A stretch of 64,000 nucleotides of DNA from Brachionus koreanus (Eukaryota > Rotifera > Eurotatoria > Ploima > Brachionidae): NCBI GenBank assembly GCA_016987375.1, contig PJRA01000016.1, forward strand, positions 1,633,427 through 1,697,426, given 5' to 3'. The notes under the pieces were generated by a model that did not search any database, was not told the origin of the DNA, and saw only the letters and a program-made list of their open reading frames with translations. Of this stretch, positions 57,724 through 64,000 are shown piece by piece. Made by a program: the position numbers and the translations under genes. How positions within the stretch are numbered: position 1 is the stretch's first letter; each line of letters starts with the position of its first letter.

Positions 57724-59025
57724 TCAATGATGATTACCACGAGTTAGAGCTCGCTTATGCTGTCTTGGCTGTGTCTGATCGTAGTTGTTAAAGTTTCGAT
57801 TACTAAATGTTTGTGTGCGTACGTGGGAAAAGTCGGAATTATCATTTGCATTCATAAATTCACCATATTCCAAGTATTCCTCATAAGGATGTAAATTATC
57901 ATCAAAGCTGTGATTGCCATTATTTCTTCTCTGATTGCCACTAAACTGTGGAGCATAATGTCCAAAGTTGTCCTGACGATTTTGAATCTGTCTTCGCTCA
58001 TTGTGCCTATTTCTGTTTGTATGATTTGACAAACTTACTTGTCTACTTGAGTCCTGAAAATTGGTAGTTATTAGAATATCCATTTTTTCATTATTTTCAA
58101 ATGGCCTGTCAAATTTTTTGTCTGCATGATGACCATGCGATCTATTGTAACCTCTTTGAACCTGATTATTTCTATTCAAATGAATATTTCCATGCTCTAA
58201 ATCCAAACCATCCAGCACCGTAGGCACACGAGTTCGAAAGTCAAGTCTATTTTTGAGCTCAGTTGGTGATGTAGGTGCTGCTTCATCTCTTCTGAAACCT
58301 CTTGGTTTTGTCTGATTGGGTCTTTTCTTCGACTCGAACTTGTCTGTTTCATTTTGCTTCATATAATCATCAAAAGCTACGCCTTTGTTATCTATTACAT
58401 TGTTTTGTTTATTTTTTTGAAAGTTTTTATTAGGTCCTCTTCGATTATTGGGTCTTCTATCACCTTTTTCTTTACCATCAAATCTTTGATGATTCCTTTT
58501 TTCATTTTTAGACTGGCCGTTGTTTTCATTTTCTTCATTACGCGTGTCATGCTGATAATATTTACCTTTTTTAGTCGGCTCACTAGTCTGTTTTTTCGCA
58601 TTTTTTGTCTCTTCTAACGATAAGTTTTTAACACTTTTCTCAATATTAGCATTTTTAGTTGAATTTTCGTCATCTTCCACATCAGTATAATCACTGTCTC
58701 TGTCATTTTGGGCCTTTGAATCGTTGTTTTCTTGTTTAGTCTCTTGCTCTGTTTCATTAGGATCTTTTTTATCTTCTATTTCGCTTTTCGTCTGGTCCGG
58801 TTCCGACTTTGAGTCGTCTTTTTTTTCCTCGTCTTTCTGATTTTCACTTGCTTGGTCATTTTTATCTTGTGCTGTGTCAGCGACTGGTTGATTCTGTTCC
58901 GACTTTGAATTATCACTTGCTTGAACTGAATCATTTTGGGTATCTTTATTTTGGACAGGTTCACCACCGGCCTCAGATTTAGATTCGTTTGTGCTTTGTG
59001 AATCAGGCTGATTTGCGTTCTCCAT
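57724..59025 (-). CDS. CASC3/Barentsz-related protein A (first SELOR half plus LDFRTR module)
   Basis: A single-exon frame of 433 residues from the second Met (MENANQ; the first is two residues upstream). It chooses the same MEN start as the neighbour at 59594. The first 150 residues are acidic and disordered. TKKGKYYQHDTRN near residue 155 matches the first half of the CASC3 SELOR motif (K-K/R-G-x-F/Y-F/Y-x-H-D-x-R), which binds eIF4A3 in the exon junction complex. The second half (WxHDxF...YGYDIR) is not found. Near residue 255 comes ELKNRLDFRTRVPTVLDGL, and then HGHHADKKFDRPFENNEKMD and SSRQVSLSN. These are shared with the gene at 59594. The tail is Asn/Arg/Tyr-rich without the PPPGLPLP block. 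Likely an RNA-bound, divergent Barentsz paralogue; function not shown. Confidence 0.8.
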   Translation of the reverse strand: MENANQPDSQSTNESKSEAGGEPVQNKDTQNDSVQASDNSKSEQNQPVADTAQDKNDQASENQKDEEKKDDSKSEPDQTKSEIEDKKDPNETEQETKQENNDSKAQNDRDSDYTDVEDDENSTKNANIEKSVKNLSLEETKNAKKQTSEPTKKGKYYQHDTRNEENENNGQSKNEKRNHQRFDGKEKGDRRPNNRRGPNKNFQKNKQNNVIDNKGVAFDDYMKQNETDKFESKKRPNQTKPRGFRRDEAAPTSPTELKNRLDFRTRVPTVLDGLDLEHGNIHLNRNNQVQRGYNRSHGHHADKKFDRPFENNEKMDILITTNFQDSSRQVSLSNHTNRNRHNERRQIQNRQDNFGHYAPQFSGNQRRNNGNHSFDDNLHPYEEYLEYGEFMNANDNSDFSHVRTQTFSNRNFNNYDQTQPRQHKRALTRGNHH

Positions 59026-59031
59026 TTTCAA

Positions 59032-59593
59032 AATCTATTTAGTCTAAATCTAGGAATAATTCGAGGAAAAATTAGATATGCTTTTATTAACTAGACCTTA
59101 GATAAATAAACAAGATCTTAAATATTCTAGAAATAGAGTCTAGTAGCTTCATTAATGAGCCCCCCCCCTCAGTATTCAGTAGAAAAAAAAACTTTCATCT
59201 AATTGCAAAATTTCAAATAATTTATGTTTTTAAATTTATTATTTATTAAAAAAAAATTCTATTCAAGATAATATTCATAGGTGTCGTATGTTGAAAATAT
59301 TTGTTCTCTTCCATAATCTAACAATAAAAATTTTATGAAAAAATTTTGTTTTTAGTTCAACTATTTTTGTTGATAAAATTGAACTTGCTAAAATAAAGTT
59401 ATAAAAATATTAAAACTGAACTTTTTTTTTTTGTTGTTGGCTAAATTTAAATGACAAGACAAAGCATAAGCTATGCGATATTTTTAAAAATGAAAATAAA
59501 AAAAAACACTGTGCTAAATCTTATTGTATATCAAAGTTAAATTTAAAATTTTTCATACTTTAAAATTGAAAACACTGCAGCAATCTAAATAAA
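59032..59593. other. divergent promoter region between two Barentsz-like genes
   Basis: About 560 bp between the start codons of the minus-strand gene (59025) and the plus-strand gene (59594). It contains a C8 run at about 59161. It may serve both genes. No motif is recognised with confidence. Confidence 0.45.
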
Positions 59594-60499
59594 ATGGAGA
59601 ATAAAGAGGAACCTTTGAATCGAGTTGAAATAGAAACAGATAAAGATTGTGTTGATGATAGGCCAGAATTAGCTCAAGATGATGACAGTTTTTCTAGCAT
59701 TCCAAATGGCAGATTTGACGATTCAGAGTCGAAATCAGTTGTTGACCAGATTGAAAATTTGATTGAAAAAACAAAGAAGGTTACTTTGTCGAGAGAAGAA
59801 GACCGAGAAGAAGCAGCTTGTATTGATAAGAATAAATATGATGAAAAACGCGGAAATAAAAATTACTATCGAAAAAGATTTTCGATTAATCAGCCAAAAA
59901 ATAACTATTTCAATTCGAAACCTAAAGAAACTAAAAAGGAAGATATAAGGCCGACACCGGCAAATGAGCTTAAGAATAGATTAGACTTTAGAACTCGTAT
60001 ACCTACAATAGTCGATAATGTTTATTTAGACCGCGGTAATAACCATCAAAAACCCAAAGGAAATTACAAATCACATGGTCAAAATTCAGACAAAAAAAAT
60101 GACAAAGCATTTGAAAGAGATGAAAAACTGGATATAGTCGTAACCAAGGATTTTAAGACTTCATCACGTCAGGTTGTTTTGAACAACGATAAAAGTTATA
60201 AGTCAAATAGATCTAATTTCGGTCATAAGACAAGCGGTGATAAATTTCAAGAGAATAGGAGAGAAAACAAAAATTCACCACAAATATTGACGCCTCCATT
60301 AACTCCATCGTCTTCTAAATTCGACCCTCCGCCCGGTCTACCATTACCTAATAATGTAAATCAAAATTATGCTGATAAAGAATATGCTGCTGCCATTGCT
60401 GCATTTCTGCTCTCAAATCCAATATTTAATTCAAATGCAGCTGAACTTGCCCATTTGTCCAACTCTGGTCCTCATTTGACAGACAACAAAAAAAATTGA
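59594..60499 (+). CDS. CASC3/Barentsz-related protein B (LDFRTR module plus PPPGLPLP tail)
   Basis: A single-exon frame of 301 residues. It lacks the SELOR core entirely. From residue about 125 it has ELKNRLDFRTRIPTIVDNVY, followed by SHGQNSDKKNDKAFERDEKL and SSRQVVLNN, all shared with the gene at 57724. Near residue 245 it has DPPPGLPLPNNVN, then KEYAAAIAAFLLSNPIFNSN. This pair of blocks is shared with the canonical CASC3 gene at 61792 (PPPGLPLPQ, QEYAAAMAATLISNPVFYSN). It is therefore a bridge between the other two. It is transcribed away from the gene at 57724. Without SELOR it probably cannot bind eIF4A3 in the standard way. The role is unknown; a regulator or decoy in RNA complexes is only a guess. 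Confidence 0.78.
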   Translation: MENKEEPLNRVEIETDKDCVDDRPELAQDDDSFSSIPNGRFDDSESKSVVDQIENLIEKTKKVTLSREEDREEAACIDKNKYDEKRGNKNYYRKRFSINQPKNNYFNSKPKETKKEDIRPTPANELKNRLDFRTRIPTIVDNVYLDRGNNHQKPKGNYKSHGQNSDKKNDKAFERDEKLDIVVTKDFKTSSRQVVLNNDKSYKSNRSNFGHKTSGDKFQENRRENKNSPQILTPPLTPSSSKFDPPPGLPLPNNVNQNYADKEYAAAIAAFLLSNPIFNSNAAELAHLSNSGPHLTDNKKN

Positions 60500-60984
60500 G
60501 TCATTTATTTGTATTTTGTCCATAGTTTTTTTTTTCTTATGATCATTCGATCTTATTTATTTTTTTTGTTTATTCTTTGTTCATTTGAAAAAAAATTTGT
60601 TTTATCTTAAAAAAACTTAAATAATTTAATGTATTCCATACTTAAAATTTAACTACATTTCTAATAAAGTTGTTTTTCAAAAAAAAATATCTTATAAATT
60701 TAATTTAAATTTAGGTATTTTAGACAAAATAATGAACGAAAAAATTAATTCATTGAAACACTTAGTAACAAATGCTTATCATAAATGTTAAAAATTATGC
60801 TTTCATATAAATAAAATTATATTCTTTAGAAAAAAAAAATACCCATTTTTTTTCTGCACAAAGTTTTAAATAAGCTTATGAAACAGTAATTGAGGAAGTT
60901 TGGTTTTATTGTCTTAAATATTTTCGTTTTGATTTAAAAAAAAATTCAAATACTTAAAAAAATTTTTTAACTTTCATTCTTTTT
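60500..60984. other. 3' spacer
   Basis: AT-rich 3' flank of the gene ending at 60499, with AATAAA-like signals. No other feature. Confidence 0.45.
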
Positions 60985-61085
60985 TCTAGTAGAGCAGTGA
61001 TTTAATAGCTGATTCGGTTCAATCTATCTCTTGGAAGCCTATTCCAATAAGGAACTACATTAATAAAGAGAAAAACATAACTAGC
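60985..61085 (-). mobile_element. LINE C-terminal scrap (CR1/Jockey type)
   Basis: The minus strand reads FLFINVVPYWNRLPRDRLNRI and soon a stop. This matches the conserved C-terminal RVVNxWNxLP block of CR1/Jockey-type RT proteins, as in the LINE at 45655-47160. Too short to classify further. Confidence 0.45.
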
Positions 61086-61319
61086 AGAGCAGTTTCAAAA
61101 TCGACAAAATCTCATAGACTAAAATTTTTTTTTTAAATTTCACATATGGATTCACATTAATTTATTTACTTTCATTCCTCACCTTTATCCATATTCCATG
61201 TGTATATATAATATTGGGAATAATTTAAATGAGCTCATTCTATTTCTGAAACGGGCTCATAAACAAAGTAAAAATAAATTTTTGAGTAAAATTGAGAAGA
61301 TAATGAAATAACTATATAG
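61086..61319. other. spacer between transposon scraps
   Basis: AT-rich, no feature seen. Confidence 0.4.
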
Positions 61320-61570
61320 CAGTTTTCTTAGGACTCCCTCTCTGTCTTTTAACTTCTTGTGTAGTAGATTGTGTTCATTAGTGGTTTTGAACATTATAAC
61401 TGCTTGATTGTGGCTATTGTATAATAAACATATAGCTGCATTACATTGTGAGCCTCTTTTCTTAACTTTTTTTACAACGGTACTCTTCTTATGTTCTAGT
61501 TTTTGTTTCGAATGGCCTCTGATATGACCATGTTGTATTTTCTTTTAACCATTCGGTAACTTGGTTTGCA
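61320..61570 (-). pseudogene. relic of a MULE-type transposase N-terminus (FLYWCH/WRKY-GCM-like zinc finger)
   Basis: With frame breaks, the minus strand gives NTTWSYQRPFETKTRT, stop, EEYRCKKS, then KKRGSQCNAAICLLYNSHNQ and AVIMFKTTNEHNLL. The spacing Cys-x(~10)-Cys and a final His is that of FLYWCH or WRKY/GCM-type fingers that often precede MULE transposase domains (YRC...QCxAxIxLLY...TxEHxH). The last His pair is damaged (EHN). No DDE domain remains. Alternatively it is a fragment of a host FLYWCH gene. Confidence 0.5.
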
Positions 61571-61791
61571 TTTTTTTTTTAATTAAACCATCAGTATTTT
61601 AAAAAATAAAAATAAACACAATTTTAAATTTTTTTATTCAATTATTTCTCTAAAACAATTTAAAAAATAAATAAAATTTATTTCAAAACATTTTTCTTAA
61701 CATCTTAATTTCATTAAAAAAAAAAGGAAAAAACTTAAAGTAAAAAAAAAATTTTAAATAAATAGAAAAATTGATCTAATTTAAACAATTA

Positions 61792-62859
61792 TCATTGTTT
61801 GGATTTATTAGGATTGATTATAGGTATCGCTTTGGACTGTCTATTTACCTGATAGGGTTGAGCGTTTATCAAAGGCGAGATAGAAGGCGATGGCACATTA
61901 GTATGACCATTTGAATAAAAAACAGGATTGGAAATTAGAGTGGCAGCCATAGCCGCAGCGTACTCTTGAGCTGCTATATAGTCACTTTGTTGGATGTAGT
62001 AAAATTGACTGTTGTTTTGAGTTTGTGGCAGGGGCAATCCAGGCGGTGGCGCTATTTGAGTCGTGTAATTTTGATGAAAATTTGGCTGCCAATTTTGATA
62101 AGCTGGCTGATAAGCTTGTTGAGTCTGATTGCGCTGAGCCATTTGATTATTGTGAGAGTTAAGTGTCGACTGGTTTCTAATTGAAGAATAGCGCTTGGGA
62201 AATTCGTTATGCTGGTTCGAATTGGCCTTTGTACACGGTCTGATATTCAATTTTTGAAACGAATCTTCTAAATTATCATTGACGTTTGGTTTGGTGTTGG
62301 GCGAAAATTTTTCGTTCAATCGAGCATTGAAATTTTTCTTTACATGATAATTATTTCGATTCGGATGAGTCTTGCGGCGTCTTAAATTAGCCAATTTTTG
62401 ACCAATGCTGTCTTCATCCGAATCGGATGTCAAATCGTTCATTCTATTCTCATTTTCGTTTTTGTTTAAAGCTTCTTTCTGTTCATTGTTAGGCTTTTCA
62501 GTATTAACAATTTTGACAGGCTTTATTGACTCGGCATCTTTTTCCTCTCTAATGTCGTAGCCGTAGCGTTTGACAAGCTCAACTTTAGACTTGGGCTGCT
62601 GTTGCCTCTCGTCAAACCGATCGTGGACCCATTTTTGATTAATATCGCCCCTGTCACGGTCTTTTTTCAAAAAATTTTTTTTCCGATTTTTTCTCTTATC
62701 GATTGAGCTTTCTTCATCCTGTCTGGTGTCGTGCTCGAAAAAATAGCCCTTTCTCGGTATGTTCGACGGATCGGTCTGTAGTTTTTTTTCTTCCACGTTT
62801 GCCTGCTCTTTTTCATTCGATTCTTTTTCGGGCTCGATTTTCGACTCGTCAATGCTCAT
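61792..62859 (-). CDS. CASC3: CASC3/Barentsz, exon junction complex core protein
   Basis: A single-exon frame of 355 residues from MSIDESKIEP. The frame also extends 19 codons upstream (ATG at 62916), but those encode Phe/Leu/Arg residues typical of 5' UTR. The SELOR module is complete: PRKGYFFEHDTRQ (about 33-45), then KWVHDRFDERQQQPKSKVEL (about 74-93) and KRYGYDIREE (about 95). In CASC3 these segments wrap around eIF4A3 and contact RNA, locking the EJC upstream of exon junctions for NMD and mRNA localisation. The middle is charged and disordered. Near residue 270 is PPPGLPLPQ and then QEYAAAMAATLISNPVFYSN. This gene is the canonical member of the local trio. Having no intron in an intron-rich genome is notable. 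Confidence 0.9.
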   Translation of the reverse strand: MSIDESKIEPEKESNEKEQANVEEKKLQTDPSNIPRKGYFFEHDTRQDEESSIDKRKNRKKNFLKKDRDRGDINQKWVHDRFDERQQQPKSKVELVKRYGYDIREEKDAESIKPVKIVNTEKPNNEQKEALNKNENENRMNDLTSDSDEDSIGQKLANLRRRKTHPNRNNYHVKKNFNARLNEKFSPNTKPNVNDNLEDSFQKLNIRPCTKANSNQHNEFPKRYSSIRNQSTLNSHNNQMAQRNQTQQAYQPAYQNWQPNFHQNYTTQIAPPPGLPLPQTQNNSQFYYIQQSDYIAAQEYAAAMAATLISNPVFYSNGHTNVPSPSISPLINAQPYQVNRQSKAIPIINPNKSKQ

Positions 62860-62916
62860 GATGCCAATTAATCGACTTCGTATTAAATTTAATTTAAAAA
62901 AAAAACACGAAAACAA

Positions 62917-64000
62917 AATATTTTAGTAATTCTCCAAAGATGTCAGTTTATTAGTGTCATTTTTTTTGTCTTAATGAAAATTGGGTCGTGTTCTAATTTG
63001 TGAGTTTATCAGGCTCCTACGCTCGACCTAGTTACTAACTAATCGATTAGTTCAATTATTGGAATGCACAACGTATCTAGGATCAAGTGATTTTGAGATA
63101 TTTAATGTGCTTAGCTTTATTTAGCTTATTTCAATTTAAAATATTTAAAAAAATTCAATTCTTTTTTATTTAGATTAAATTTTAACTAAAAAAATTTTAA
63201 ATAAATCTTTATTTGAAGCTTGAATAGAATTAAAAAAAAAAGCTTGTTTATATAATAACTTAAAATTAAAAGTTTATTTTATTTTTGAAAATAGATTTTT
63301 TTTAATTTTTTTTTTCAATTAAATAAACAACTTCAAAAAAAATCAATCAACCATTGACTACAATTAGTTTAAGTTAATTTTCTTTTTGTTAATAATATAA
63401 AAATTGAAAAAAATTTGAACTTTTAAAAAGCTTCTGATTTCGACTTTTTTACAACTCTGATTCTAATATAATTAATAAAGCCCACTGTGTTTTTCTTATT
63501 TCTTGAATCGTTCAAAATAGTGTTGAATAAAGATTAAAGTTTGAAAAATATATTTTAATAAATTTACAAAATTCGAGAACTGCTGGTTTAAAAATTAAGA
63601 AACTACAAAATATTAAAAATAAAACAGTATTCGATTTGAATTTTAGGAATCAATAATTCTAATTCTTTTGTTTTTTTGTTCCTTTTGTCCTTTCTAATGG
63701 CTTTCTAATAAATCCGATCTTATTGTAAATAACTGAAGTTTGATTTGTAATCGTTTGAAGAGTATTTTAAGGATGAACATTGTTAGTTTCTAGTTCTTGT
63801 CCAAGTTAATTTTGACAGACATTTTGTGAAAATACAATTATTTGTCTAATTGATATTTGACCTTATCTAGGCTGACTTATGCCAAGTGAATTGTTGTTCT
63901 ACAGTATGTTGCAAAAGTTTAGAAATTTTTTTATTTGTTAACACAAAGATTGTTTTTATGTGTATAAAAGGCGGTAAAATAATAAAAAAGCGTTTTTTTT
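62917..64000. other. right flank, no gene resolved
   Basis: AT-rich sequence with no coding signal. A TATAAAAGGCGG at about 63962-63973 resembles a plus-strand core promoter whose gene would lie beyond the window edge. Confidence 0.4.

Noticed and set aside
1..64000. CRISPR arrays, tRNA or rRNA genes, bacterial operons
   Set aside because: No regularly spaced direct repeats, no tRNA B-box-like GGTTCGAATCC and no rRNA-like GC-rich block were found. The genome is eukaryotic.

Overview
The window is animal nuclear DNA. It is very AT-rich, and its genes are cut by many tiny GT-AG introns of about 50-60 nt, with a few introns of 0.5-1.6 kb. The gene set is metazoan: HNF4, TMEM107, LRRC23, an SLC7A cationic amino-acid transporter, eIF4G, ZRSR2 and CASC3/Barentsz. 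Compact genes, low GC and mixed decayed LINE, mariner/Tc1, MULE-like and piggyBac-like relics fit a small-genome spiralian. A monogonont rotifer such as Brachionus is my best guess; this is inference only. Gene models below were built by joining exons whose splice sites and reading phases agree. Two runs of N (11077-11481 and 44820-45463) are assembly gaps.

Left part (1-9.1 kb): a MAP3K19/MEKK-type kinase (+), then two ciliary genes on the minus strand only 163 nt apart (LRRC23 followed by TMEM107), an orphan exon, an inverted LINE remnant and an unknown coiled-coil gene. 9.1-11.6 kb is a graveyard of DNA transposons (MITE, mariner, Tc1-like). 11.8-13.8 kb is a WS/DGAT-type acyltransferase whose HHxxxDG signature is altered. 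14-18.3 kb holds little but one orphan 3' exon.

Middle part (18.3-45 kb): a possible Death-fold plus SEFIR/TIR-like adaptor (-); a TASOR-like gene with a pseudo-PARP-like N-terminus and a 1.6 kb intron (+); a complete cationic amino-acid transporter (-); an inverted-repeat element at about 29.3-30.0 kb; a ZRSR2 splicing factor (+); HNF4 (-); a head-to-head pair of SUEL-lectin-like genes, one secreted and one with a mucin stalk and a membrane anchor; and an eIF4G-like gene running into the second gap.

Right part (45-64 kb): a CR1/Jockey-type LINE copy with intact YADD but broken frames; a partial unknown minus-strand gene; a small secreted precursor that looks like a neuropeptide precursor; an unknown single-pass membrane protein; a minimal PDZ protein; a nested MITE cluster (one TTAA-flanked element inside another); and three CASC3/Barentsz-related genes side by side. 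The three carry different combinations of the same modules. With ZRSR2 and eIF4G also present, the window is rich in RNA-handling genes, but I see no evidence that they are co-regulated.
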